From assembly GCA_900758315.1 (NCBI GenBank), contig CAAERF010000154.1, positions 1-11,439 of the forward strand: 11,439 bases of DNA, in the 5' to 3' direction. The notes under the pieces are model-generated. The model saw only the letters and a list, made by a program, of their open reading frames with translations. It did no database searches and was not told the origin of the DNA. This DNA is from an uncultured Oscillospiraceae bacterium. GTDB lineage: Bacteria; Bacillota; Clostridia; Oscillospirales; Oscillospiraceae. Position 1 is the first letter of the stretch. Every line of letters begins with the position of its first letter. Below, in pieces: positions 1 through 6,923 of the stretch. The position numbers and the translations under genes were made by a program.

Positions 1-358
1 CTGTCAGAGTCACAGGAAAAGATGCAAACTCACCGAACAGTCCGATATTGACGGTGGTTGTGAGGGTCACTTCCACCTCGTTGCCGAGCTGAATTTTCCC
101 GGTGTCGCTCCATGAGATATTGGGGTCGAGTCCGGTTTGCTCCCGCAAATCCGCTGCTTTTGCGTTTGTGGCAGAGCCAACCTGCCCATTGATTTCTGCT
201 GTCCGAACCAATTCGTCTGCAAAGACATCAAGATTCTGCTTTGCCACGAACACCGGCGCAATGCGGACCACCAAAGCCAGAACCATTGCAATCGCCAGAA
301 CCAGGACACACACATCCACAAAGCCCTCGCCCCGTTTGTCCTTCAGAAGTCGTTTCAA
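1..358 (-). CDS. DUF4320 / TadE-like pseudopilin (3' end cut by window edge)
   Basis: About 119 codons are visible; the C-terminus lies beyond the left edge. The start is taken as TTG at 358, because AAAGGAGGTGGAG lies just upstream and the frame stays open to the edge. The N-terminus is short and basic, has KRGEGFVDV at residues 8-16, and is followed by one hydrophobic helix to about residue 33. The rest looks extracellular and ends in strand-like segments (GNEVEVTLTTTVNIGLFG). This layout matches DUF4320 proteins and resembles TadE/TadG minor pseudopilins, which prepilin peptidase cleaves after the Gly of RG-xxxx-E; here Asp15 stands in for Glu. It follows the second Tad platform gene after 16 nt, so a role in the Tad pilus is likely. 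Family recognition is from memory of similar sequences; processing is inference. Confidence 0.75.
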   Translation of the reverse strand, partial: MKRLLKDKRGEGFVDVCVLVLAIAMVLALVVRIAPVFVAKQNLDVFADELVRTAEINGQVGSATNAKAADLREQTGLDPNISWSDTGKIQLGNEVEVTLTTTVNIGLFGEFASFPVTLT

Positions 359-374
359 GGTTTCTCCACCTCCT

Positions 375-1259
375 TTAGAACAGTTCGCCAAAGGCTTCCA
401 ACACCACATAGCCCAGGACACCCAGATACATCAGCAGGAAACAGCCCAGCAGCATAAAGGAATACTTACGCATTTTTCCCGGCTGCTTCATGGCTTCCAG
501 TTTCAGTTTTTGAAGTTCCAACTGCTTAAAGGTCATAGAAAGCATCTGGAAATACATGATACCGTTGTCGCCGCGCTTGACCGAGATCAAGCCGCGCACC
601 ACATCGGACAGCATGGTACTTCCAATCCGGCTCTCCATGCGGGTGAGTGCGTTTTCCTCGTTGCCGGATGCCATATCCGCAATCGTGATTTCCAGTTCCC
701 GCTTCATGGCATGACCAGCGTTTCTCTGGTAGGATTTCAGGATGTTCAGCACATCACGGGATGCCCGGAGTTCCTGTTCAATGGTGTTTACAAATCTGGG
801 CAGCTCGGCCTCGATTTCTTCCCGGCGCTGCTGAACGATCTCGTCCGCTCGTTTCTGTTCTTTGAAGTAAACTGCCACCGCCAGAAACACAATGACCGGC
901 GCAAGGATCGGGAAAATCAGAAGGGCCGGAATTATCAGCAGAGCAATCAGACCAGCCTTTACCCAGGCCGCCGCAATATAGGTTTCCGGGGACATTTTAA
1001 TTTCGGCGGATTTCAACTGTGCCTCCAGCTTCTTCCGCTTATAGCCGTCCAGATGTACCAGCGGAGAGAGCCGTGCGGCCATATCGAACAGGACAGCATT
1101 GATGCTGCCTTTCTGTGACTTCCCTCGGCTCGTTACGGTCAGAACCGCCTTTGTGCTTGCGGAAGTCGGCAGCCGGAGCAGTCCGGCCAACAAAAAGAAC
1201 GCTCCCAGGCCAAAGAGCGTCCCAAAGCATAGTAAAATGAGATACAAAACTCGCGTCAC
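375..1259 (-). CDS. tadC: TadC/TadB-type pilus platform protein (T2SSF family)
   Basis: A 294-residue inner-membrane protein of the type II secretion F / Tad platform family, which anchors the CpaF motor and the growing pilus. One helix lies at residues 4-28. A basic, partly helical cytoplasmic region follows, then a long hydrophobic hairpin at about 95-131. Next is a charged cytoplasmic domain (EAELPRFVNTIEQELRASRD is typical of Tad platform proteins), and a last helix lies near the C-terminus. The GTG start at 1259 overlaps the TGA stop of the XF1762-like gene (GTGA), implying translational coupling. The frame is open upstream to 1505, but that stretch is antifamily-like sequence read out of frame through the neighbouring gene. 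Calling it TadC rather than TadB rests only on its second position after cpaF. Confidence 0.82.
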   Translation of the reverse strand: MTRVLYLILLCFGTLFGLGAFFLLAGLLRLPTSASTKAVLTVTSRGKSQKGSINAVLFDMAARLSPLVHLDGYKRKKLEAQLKSAEIKMSPETYIAAAWVKAGLIALLIIPALLIFPILAPVIVFLAVAVYFKEQKRADEIVQQRREEIEAELPRFVNTIEQELRASRDVLNILKSYQRNAGHAMKRELEITIADMASGNEENALTRMESRIGSTMLSDVVRGLISVKRGDNGIMYFQMLSMTFKQLELQKLKLEAMKQPGKMRKYSFMLLGCFLLMYLGVLGYVVLEAFGELF

Positions 1260-1696
1260 CTCAATTCTTTGTAATAGAGCCGTTTGGGACCGGTGTTGCG
1301 GCTGTCGGCTCTGGGGCGCCCCGGCACATTCCAGTTCCCGCCGCCTCGCAGTCCCGGCGCACATTGCCAGCCGGAAGCCCGCAGGCTGGCTCCATTTTCG
1401 GTTGCAAGGGTGTAGGTGATGATTTTCTGATAGCCCATCAGTTTCGCAATCCGGGCGCACCGGCTGTAAAGGAAGCTGCACCCGTTGGCAATACCATCGG
1501 TGCAAAGCCGGGTCACTTCCGCTGTTTTCCCATCATCCAGTCGGCGGGCAACGGGGCGCCCCACAATCGCAACTCCATGAACGACGTCTAAATCATCTAC
1601 GACAGCCACACAGAACTTACAGCCGCGCACCTGCCCACTGTGCCGGTGATACGTCAGAACAAACGCATTGGCGTCCCGCAGGGAGATCGGTAGCAC
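1256..1696 (-). CDS. XF1762 family protein (acetyltransferase-like)
   Basis: About 146 residues. It matches the XF1762 family, found mostly in phages and mobile elements, through several landmarks: an N-terminal LPISLRDANAFV, then YHRHSGQVRGCKF, GVAIVGRPVARRLDDG, EVTRLCTDG and ITYTLATENGASLRASGW, and a C-terminal Gly/Arg/Pro-rich stretch. The fold resembles GNAT acetyltransferases, but no substrate is known and I assign no reaction. It lies between the two Tad platform genes, 27 nt after the first, and its stop overlaps the start of the second. The start is uncertain. GTG at 1711 is in frame but forms part of the AGGAGGTG ribosome binding site, so GTG at 1696, 14 nt beyond AGGAGG, is preferred. 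Its place inside a conserved machinery operon suggests later insertion as cargo. Confidence 0.78.
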   Translation of the reverse strand: MLPISLRDANAFVLTYHRHSGQVRGCKFCVAVVDDLDVVHGVAIVGRPVARRLDDGKTAEVTRLCTDGIANGCSFLYSRCARIAKLMGYQKIITYTLATENGASLRASGWQCAPGLRGGGNWNVPGRPRADSRNTGPKRLYYKELR

Positions 1697-1723
1697 TCTC
1701 GATGGTATCACCTCCTGACGGGA

Positions 1724-2653
1724 TCAACGCTTGTATTCTACGGGCTTGGTGAGCCGGATCACCGCCGCAAAGGAGATCAGCAGCACCAGCAGGCAGACCG
1801 CCAGAATCCCCTTGCCAAAGCCCGTATTTACAAGCACATCGTACCAGTCTTTATTCAGGAAGTATAACAATGGGATGTTGCCAATGAGCAAGAATGCCAT
1901 TGTGATAAATTCCTTGAAAGGCTCATAAAGCAGATAGTCCAGTTCCGCCGCAACAATCCGCATATCCGAGAGTTTCCCGATGATCGGGGTGAGCGTGCTT
2001 TTCAGGCTCTTATCGTCCTGACAGGCGATAGCGGCGTCCACCCATTCCCGAAACACATAGTTGTCCAGCTTGGGCTTCATGTTGGAGAGTGCCTGTTTCA
2101 CATCGGCGCTTATCATATTGGTTTCGGCCAAGAAGCCCCGGAACACATCTGCCACAGGCGGGTTCAGGTAATGAATGTTTTCTTCCACAGCGGTTATCAT
2201 GCTCTCGCTGCGCAGATAGGAACTTGTGATGATAGACAGTCCGGTTTCAATCTCGTTGTTCATCAGCTTTTTATAGCTGTGAGAGGTGAACAGGACATAC
2301 CAGAACGGGAGCAAGCCCATCCCGGCCGCCAAGACCGGCAGCATAAAGTAGTTCTGAATCACAATACAGATCACAGCGCCCATTGCCGCCAGGAACAGAG
2401 AGAAAGCACAAATGGCGGCAAACTTCCCACCCTTTCCGGTGAGAATCAACATCTCCCGTGCTTCCAGCACGGTTTTACGGATGCCCTTCGGCTCTTTGGG
2501 GTGGTTGACCTGCTGGATTCGCTTGGAAATCGGCTGTCGCCGCCCAGAAAGCGGCTTGGTCAGTTCCTCCGCAAATGTAAAGGGGGTCATGCCCAGAATC
2601 AAGAAGATGCCTGTCAGCATCCCGACAAAGGCCAGCAAAATCAATACAATCAC
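1724..2653 (-). CDS. tadB: TadB-type pilus platform protein (T2SSF family)
   Basis: A 309-residue integral membrane protein and the first of two platform subunits after the CpaF motor. A hydrophobic N-terminal helix (residues 1-25) is followed by a basic linker. A second hydrophobic region lies at about 78-118, then a cytoplasmic domain (SHSYKKLMNNEIETGLSIITSSYLRSES onwards, in outline), and two C-terminal helices at about 247-268 and 283-302. This helix pattern and length fit Tad platform proteins, which couple ATP hydrolysis by CpaF to pilin extraction. The start is GTG at 2653, overlapping the cpaF stop as GTGA, with AGGAGG 7 nt upstream; this supports tight coupling with cpaF. Similarity to TadB is at family level only, and its sequence is divergent from well-known TadB proteins. 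Confidence 0.8.
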   Translation of the reverse strand: MIVLILLAFVGMLTGIFLILGMTPFTFAEELTKPLSGRRQPISKRIQQVNHPKEPKGIRKTVLEAREMLILTGKGGKFAAICAFSLFLAAMGAVICIVIQNYFMLPVLAAGMGLLPFWYVLFTSHSYKKLMNNEIETGLSIITSSYLRSESMITAVEENIHYLNPPVADVFRGFLAETNMISADVKQALSNMKPKLDNYVFREWVDAAIACQDDKSLKSTLTPIIGKLSDMRIVAAELDYLLYEPFKEFITMAFLLIGNIPLLYFLNKDWYDVLVNTGFGKGILAVCLLVLLISFAAVIRLTKPVEYKR

Positions 2654-4026
2654 GCAGTTTCCTCCTTTCCAGTATCCAGTTTTACACCGCCACCAGCGAT
2701 ACGCTCCAGCAGACGGGGCGGCATACCGTTTTCCAAAAGCCGCTTTTGCAGGCTGGCTGAGATTGTGGATACCTTTTGAAACTCGCCATGCACCTTTACC
2801 TTGCCATTTTCGATAGAGGTTTCCGACACATGATAGCGGTAGAGGGTGTGGAGCTGCCGGGTGCCGTCCTCCAGAATCTCACATTCGGTAATCTCCATGA
2901 CGCGGCGGCTGTTGTCCTCCAGCTTCTTCACAAACAGAACGATGGGAAACGCTTCCGTCACCAGGTTATACAAGGTCTTATCGCCCATGTCGTATTTCTG
3001 GGTACACAGCGTCACCATACGGTAATAGGTTGCTTTGCAGCTATTGGCATGGGTGGTGGTGATAACTGCGTGGCCGGTGCGGGCCGCCTCCTGTGCGGCG
3101 AATGCCTCGGCCGATTTCATCTCACCGACACACACAATGTCCGGGTTACAGGTCAGGGCAAACTCCAAAAGGCGCTCCTGATCGTAGTTCTGCTTGGGAT
3201 CGTCAGAAAAACGGGTAACGGTATGGACTACATTGTTGATGACATTTCCTTCGGCGTCCTCTTTCACAAGGTCAAATTCGCGGCACCCATTTTCAATGGT
3301 GAAGATTCTCTTTTCGTTGGGAATGGTGGAGAGAATCCAGCTCATCAGCGTGGTTTTACCGCTGCCGGTGGAACCAGTCACACAGATGGACAAACCGAAC
3401 CGGAGAACTTCGGCCAGAAAGTCCAGCATTTCGGCGGTGGCTGTCCCGTAGCCAATGAAATCATCACGGCTCAACTTCTTGGGATTCACGATACGAATGG
3501 ATGCAGCCACACCTTTTTCTTTGTCCGTAAGCGGATTGCCCAGAACCGTGATACGGATTTTATTGGAGAGATGGCCCACCACACCCGGCTGACTGTTATC
3601 CAGAATCATGCCGGACTTATGAAGGAGTCTGCGGATTACATCAACAGCGTGCTGTGGGGTCTGGAACCGATCTTTGGTGGGAACCACACGCCCGTCCGCA
3701 TAAGTGATTTTCACATCTTTCCACGAATTGATGTTAATTTCCTCCACATCATTTGCAAAAAGATAGGGCGTCAAGAAGGAGAACTCGGCCATTTCCGTAT
3801 AGAGTTTGTCGATCAGTTCCTCATGGCTCATGCCCTCAACGCCCAGACTGTAATCGTTGAGATACTTTGCGATGTATGCGGTGATCTGCTGGTGCTGTTC
3901 CTCAGGGTTATCGGTAATCAGGGTCGAATACTTGCTGGCAAGATATTCCTGAATCTCGGCCAACACTTCGGGAAATGTCCGCTTGTTCCTGCTGGTATTG
4001 AAGAACAGGTCAATATTACTTGCCAT
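2650..4026 (-). CDS. cpaF: CpaF/TadA pilus assembly motor ATPase
   Basis: A 458-residue cytoplasmic secretion ATPase of the GspE/VirB11 superfamily, CpaF/TadA branch, which drives Tad pilus assembly. The N-terminal part (to about residue 200) is the family's regulatory domain. The Walker A motif is GSTGSGKT at 218-225. The Asp box region lies around IENGCREFDL (245-253), Walker B is PDIVCVGEMKSAEA with Glu302, and the His box is GHAVITTTHA at 318-327. All catalytic elements appear intact. The start is ATG at 4026, with GGAGG 9 nt upstream. A longer in-frame start at 4068 would run deep into the preceding gene and lacks a site. It overlaps the TadZ-like gene by 11 nt and the platform gene by 4 nt. 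A VirB11 role in the conjugation machine is an alternative, but the Tad neighbours favour CpaF. Confidence 0.93.
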   Translation of the reverse strand: MASNIDLFFNTSRNKRTFPEVLAEIQEYLASKYSTLITDNPEEQHQQITAYIAKYLNDYSLGVEGMSHEELIDKLYTEMAEFSFLTPYLFANDVEEININSWKDVKITYADGRVVPTKDRFQTPQHAVDVIRRLLHKSGMILDNSQPGVVGHLSNKIRITVLGNPLTDKEKGVAASIRIVNPKKLSRDDFIGYGTATAEMLDFLAEVLRFGLSICVTGSTGSGKTTLMSWILSTIPNEKRIFTIENGCREFDLVKEDAEGNVINNVVHTVTRFSDDPKQNYDQERLLEFALTCNPDIVCVGEMKSAEAFAAQEAARTGHAVITTTHANSCKATYYRMVTLCTQKYDMGDKTLYNLVTEAFPIVLFVKKLEDNSRRVMEITECEILEDGTRQLHTLYRYHVSETSIENGKVKVHGEFQKVSTISASLQKRLLENGMPPRLLERIAGGGVKLDTGKEETA

Positions 4027-4771
4027 CTCCGAACACCTCCCCGGCAATAGCGGCAATGACCGGCTCATAGGTCTTGGCCTCTTTACCGGAAAGCGGTTCC
4101 AGCAGTTTCAGCGTCGCCGCCTGTTCCTCCAACGAAGGAAGATACGGCAGCCGGTATTTCACACCGCCAAAGGAGTTCTCGTATTCGCTGCCACCCTGAT
4201 AAGGGCGCGTGTTGGACAGCACCTTGATGTGCTGTTCCGGTTTGAACTTTCTGTCAGCAACCAGCGACAGATAGGACGAGAAGTAGGAGATGGCCTTCAG
4301 GTCACAGCTGCACACCCGCAGCACATCATCCGCCACCTCCAGTGCGGTGGTCGCCAGCACATTGCCGGTCAAAAGGCTGGTGCAGTCCACAATCACATAG
4401 TCTGCGATGTGCCGCAGCAGAACCAGCATATCCACCGCCTTTTCCTTGCTGTACTCCGCATGGGTAAAGACATTTTCACCGGCCTTGTAGCCCAGAAAGC
4501 TGATATAGGGGTTTTTCTCACAGGGAACACAGGTCTTGAGAACCTGTTCCTGCGTCATTCCGGGAGCCGCCAGCAGTTCGCCCACGGACACATCCGGCAG
4601 TTTCTTCTCGCTGACCACAGCCGGAAGCGTGGGCGCCGTCACATCGGTAAACACCAGCACCACATTTTTCTTCCGCTTGGACAATTCCAGGGCCAGTTTG
4701 ACCGCAGTTACGGTTTTCCCGCCCCCAGGGCTGCCCCACACAGCAAGCATCTGTTTCTGCTTATTCGCCAT
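4016..4771 (-). CDS. tadZ: TadZ/CpaE-like P-loop ATPase
   Basis: A 251-residue ParA/MinD-like protein. TadZ/CpaE proteins place the Tad pilus machine at a cell pole or site. Walker A is GSPGGGKT at residues 13-20. The signature lysine of deviant ParA motifs (KGGxGKT) is replaced by Ser14-Pro15, so nucleotide handling may differ. A hydrophobic Walker B strand with Asp129 (YVIVDCTS) is present. The start is ATG at 4771, where family similarity begins and AGGAGG lies 12 nt upstream. The frame is open further, to 5008, but that is out-of-frame reading of the cpaB-like gene. No receiver domain is seen at the N-terminus, unlike many CpaE proteins. It overlaps both neighbours by 11 nt. Its place between CpaB and CpaF is the standard Tad order. 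Confidence 0.85.
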   Translation of the reverse strand: MANKQKQMLAVWGSPGGGKTVTAVKLALELSKRKKNVVLVFTDVTAPTLPAVVSEKKLPDVSVGELLAAPGMTQEQVLKTCVPCEKNPYISFLGYKAGENVFTHAEYSKEKAVDMLVLLRHIADYVIVDCTSLLTGNVLATTALEVADDVLRVCSCDLKAISYFSSYLSLVADRKFKPEQHIKVLSNTRPYQGGSEYENSFGGVKYRLPYLPSLEEQAATLKLLEPLSGKEAKTYEPVIAAIAGEVFGDGK

Positions 4772-5636
4772 CGGTATTCTCAACCTCCTGTTCCTCTGCG
4801 GGTTCATTGCCGGCCGCATTATCACCGGTGTTGTCGGCCACATTGTTATCATCGGATACCTCACCCTGTTCGCCATCCTGAGCTGCGGTATCTTCCTCCG
4901 GCTCCACAAAGAACTGATCCTGAGCTGCCAGGAACTTTTCGGCGTTCTCACGGGTTCCACGGTACACAAACGCCAGGTGCAGACTGTTGGATTCCTCCAA
5001 ATGCGCAAGGAGTTGTGCCTGTTCGGTATTTACCAGCAGGGTAATGGTGGACGGGAGCGATTCTTCGGGATTTTCTTCCTCGTCATCCTGGGGCGCCTGA
5101 TATTCCTTGTCGGCGCCGGAACTCTGTGTTGCGGCCAGGACCTCTACATACTTGAGTTCCGGGGGCTGGGTGGTTTCTCCTGTGTCCTTATCGGTTGCAA
5201 AGAGCATGATGATGTCACCAGCCTCCACCTTGCCGGAACCACCTTTAGCAAAGGTGGGAATGGTAACGGAGATCGCCACTTTGGAACCGTCCAGCTTGGT
5301 CAGGTACTCGTACTGAGTCAGCGGTTCAGAAGAAAGCCAGCCGGTGTTTACATCTGTGCTTTTGCGAAGCTCTACATCGGTATATCGGCCTACTACCTCG
5401 TCAAGTGATGTGGCAATGGCGTCAGACATACCGGATGCGCCTCTGGTGTAGACCTCAACCATATCCGCCGTGATATAGGTGCCACGGGGAATCACCTCGG
5501 CTTTCACCCGTACCGCTTCGGTCTGGGCCTTCAAACCCGCATTGAAAAGGGGCGTGATGCCAAAGCAAACCAGGACGGCCAGCAGGATACAAACCGCACC
5601 GATAATCGTCCGGTTTCTGAAAATATTCTTGTTCAA
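4761..5636 (-). CDS. cpaB: CpaB/RcpC-like SAF-domain Tad pilus protein
   Basis: A 291-residue membrane-anchored protein. A single helix at about residues 10-29 is followed by a SAF domain (about 42-105, including AEVIPRGTYITADMV) and an RcpC/CpaB-like beta domain (about 115-225, including VTIPTF and VEAGDIIMLF). A very acidic, Asn/Ala/Glu-rich, probably disordered tail occupies about 245-291. In Gram-negative Tad systems CpaB/RcpC works with the outer-membrane secretin; in a Gram-positive cell it more likely acts in the wall zone, perhaps stabilising the pilus base. The start is TTG at 5636, giving MNKNIF, with GGAGG 7 nt upstream. The gene follows the prepilin peptidase after 18 nt. The acidic tail is unusual and could bind wall or cations, but that is a guess. 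Confidence 0.88.
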   Translation of the reverse strand: MNKNIFRNRTIIGAVCILLAVLVCFGITPLFNAGLKAQTEAVRVKAEVIPRGTYITADMVEVYTRGASGMSDAIATSLDEVVGRYTDVELRKSTDVNTGWLSSEPLTQYEYLTKLDGSKVAISVTIPTFAKGGSGKVEAGDIIMLFATDKDTGETTQPPELKYVEVLAATQSSGADKEYQAPQDDEEENPEESLPSTITLLVNTEQAQLLAHLEESNSLHLAFVYRGTRENAEKFLAAQDQFFVEPEEDTAAQDGEQGEVSDDNNVADNTGDNAAGNEPAEEQEVENTDGE

Positions 5637-5654
5637 GTTGATACCTCCATTTGT

Positions 5655-6101
5655 TCAGATTACAGCGGCCGCAGCCGCCAGCCAATAAGCAGTTACGCCG
5701 CCAATGCAGAAGAATGGGGCAAGTGGCAGCCGGATGGAAGAAAAGTCCTGTCTGCGTACTCCAAACAGCATCACTCCTGTAAGCACGGCCAGGATCAGAG
5801 ATAAAATGCTGTGCAGCAAACCAGGCCACACTCCCAGAACAAAGCCACAAGCCCCCATCAGCTTAATGTCCCCACCGCCAATGGCAAGGGTTTTCCCATG
5901 TGTCAGTAATGCAGCCAACAGGTACGGACCTCCCGTAACAAGAAGCCCCGCCACAGAAGCGGCGGGGCGCAGCTCTATCAAGCCACAAACTAAAATCATG
6001 GCCGGAATCAGATTGGGAATCTCTCGTTCTTTCATATCCCAGAGCGCAGCACAAGCCAACAGCAGGCCAAATACCACGCCTTTTACAATCAGAGGATTCA
6101 T
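5655..6101 (-). CDS. cpaA: A24 family prepilin peptidase (TadV/CpaA type)
   Basis: A 148-residue polytopic membrane aspartic protease that removes leader peptides from type IV/Tad prepilins at the inner face of the membrane. Both catalytic aspartates are visible: Asp22 in LWDMKEREIPN and Asp78 in the GxGD-type motif IGGGDIKLMGA. The protein lacks the N-terminal methyltransferase domain of PilD, and its length fits the short TadV/CpaA type. About five or six hydrophobic segments cover the rest. The start is ATG at 6101, overlapping the DUF3848 gene's stop by 4 nt (ATGA). Its presence implies that pilin-like substrates are encoded in the element. Candidates in this window are the DUF6133 and DUF4320 proteins. 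Confidence 0.92.
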   Translation of the reverse strand: MNPLIVKGVVFGLLLACAALWDMKEREIPNLIPAMILVCGLIELRPAASVAGLLVTGGPYLLAALLTHGKTLAIGGGDIKLMGACGFVLGVWPGLLHSILSLILAVLTGVMLFGVRRQDFSSIRLPLAPFFCIGGVTAYWLAAAAAVI

Positions 6102-6817
6102 GGCTCCATATCACCGACCCACTCCAGATCCGGGTTGTCCAGTATCTCGCTATGCAAATCATAGAAATACCGCAGTTCCGCAGGCGGCTCACCATTGACG
6201 TCAAACTCATGGCGGCGAAGTTCATTTAACCTTTTTCCCGCTGCTTGCTTTGCCGTGCTTTGGATTCTGTCTATATCCAGATAGGAGTAATCAACTCCCA
6301 TCCATTCCGTGTAGAGAGCCGCCAAAGGCTGCGGATAAGACAACAGAGCGTCCGTTTCCCACTCGTCCAACCCTTCCTCCAGATGGCTGAGGAAATCTTC
6401 TTTGATGATCTTCTCGTAGGCATGGTCAAGAATTTCTTTAGGCGGCAGGGCGGCGAGTTCTTCCATACGGGCATCAAACTCGGCTTTGGCCCGTTCATAG
6501 AGCAGATCGCCCCGATACTCGGCGCCTTTGTCCTGAAGGAAGTAGTACACCACTTCGCTGATATTGTTCGGATTCATGCAGCGATTCGGGACGGGGGTAT
6601 TACGGAATAACCATGCCGATTCCAATACATTTTCCATCGCAAGCAGCATATCCCGCTGAATATCGCACAGCGGTATATTTTCCAGTTCTTCTCGGATTGC
6701 GAGCATGGTCTGAAGCTGCTCAAAATACGGATCACCGGAAGAAAGTTCCTCCGGCGGTCGGGCAAAGCGATGGATTTCCATTTCCAGCTTTTCTTTTAAT
6801 GCGTCAGTTTCCAGCAT
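6098..6817 (-). CDS. DUF3848 domain-containing protein
   Basis: A 239-residue, soluble, acidic, mostly helical protein. Residues about 104-198 match the DUF3848 pattern: LLYERAKAEFDARM, then LPPKEILDHAYEKIIKEDFL, then an acidic linker and a YPQPLAALYTEWM block. DUF3848 proteins are common in clostridial conjugative elements and have no known function. The first 100 residues, with AIREELENIPLCDIQRDML and a W/F-rich stretch near 69-72, are extra compared with the usual domain of about 100 residues and are not recognised. The start is ATG at 6817, with GGAGG 6 nt upstream. The stop overlaps the prepilin peptidase start, so the two are probably co-translated, although no functional link to pili is known. 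Confidence 0.78.
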   Translation of the reverse strand: MLETDALKEKLEMEIHRFARPPEELSSGDPYFEQLQTMLAIREELENIPLCDIQRDMLLAMENVLESAWLFRNTPVPNRCMNPNNISEVVYYFLQDKGAEYRGDLLYERAKAEFDARMEELAALPPKEILDHAYEKIIKEDFLSHLEEGLDEWETDALLSYPQPLAALYTEWMGVDYSYLDIDRIQSTAKQAAGKRLNELRRHEFDVNGEPPAELRYFYDLHSEILDNPDLEWVGDMEP

Positions 6818-6829
6818 GAATCACCTCCA

Positions 6830-6922
6830 TCACATGATTTGTCGATAGAATACGGCGATGGCGGTCATTGCGACCGCCATGCCGATAAAAATGGGCCACG
6901 GGTTCCAATTTTTCTGAAACAT
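6830..6922 (-). CDS. 30-residue single-helix membrane protein
   Basis: A short frame of 30 codons: MFQKNWNPWPIFIGMAVAMT, then AIAVFYRQIM and TGA. It begins 1 nt after the methyltransferase stop and has GGAG 6 nt before its ATG; that site lies inside the last codons of the methyltransferase. It ends 12 nt before the DUF3848 start. A short polar Trp-rich head is followed by one hydrophobic helix of about 17 residues and a short basic tail. It fills what would otherwise be an unexplained gap in a run where genes touch. No family is recognised. A coding role is supported by the site, position and coherent membrane profile, but the length makes chance hard to exclude. Confidence 0.55.
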   Translation of the reverse strand: MFQKNWNPWPIFIGMAVAMTAIAVFYRQIM

Positions 6923-6923
6923 C

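Noticed and set aside
102..1118. Open plus-strand frame (338 codons) opposite the platform and DUF4320 genes
   Set aside because: It crosses two well-supported minus-strand genes, and its His/Gln/Arg-rich translation looks like a shadow.
1260..1505. N-terminal extension of the second platform protein
   Set aside because: The residues are an out-of-frame reading of the XF1762-like gene; the GTG at 1259 starts directly at the first membrane helix.
2776..4050. Long open plus-strand frame (424 codons) opposite cpaF
   Set aside because: It is the exact antisense of a gene with all motor ATPase motifs, its translation matches no family, is rich in His/Gly as expected of a reverse shadow, and it lacks a convincing ribosome binding site.
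4772..5008. N-terminal extension of the TadZ-like frame
   Set aside because: The extension is an out-of-frame reading of the CpaB tail; ATG at 4771 begins right before the P-loop and fits the family.
3983..5044. Open plus-strand frame (353 codons) across the TadZ- and CpaB-like genes
   Set aside because: It spans two real genes on the other strand, and its composition (many His, Arg, Pro) is not protein-like.
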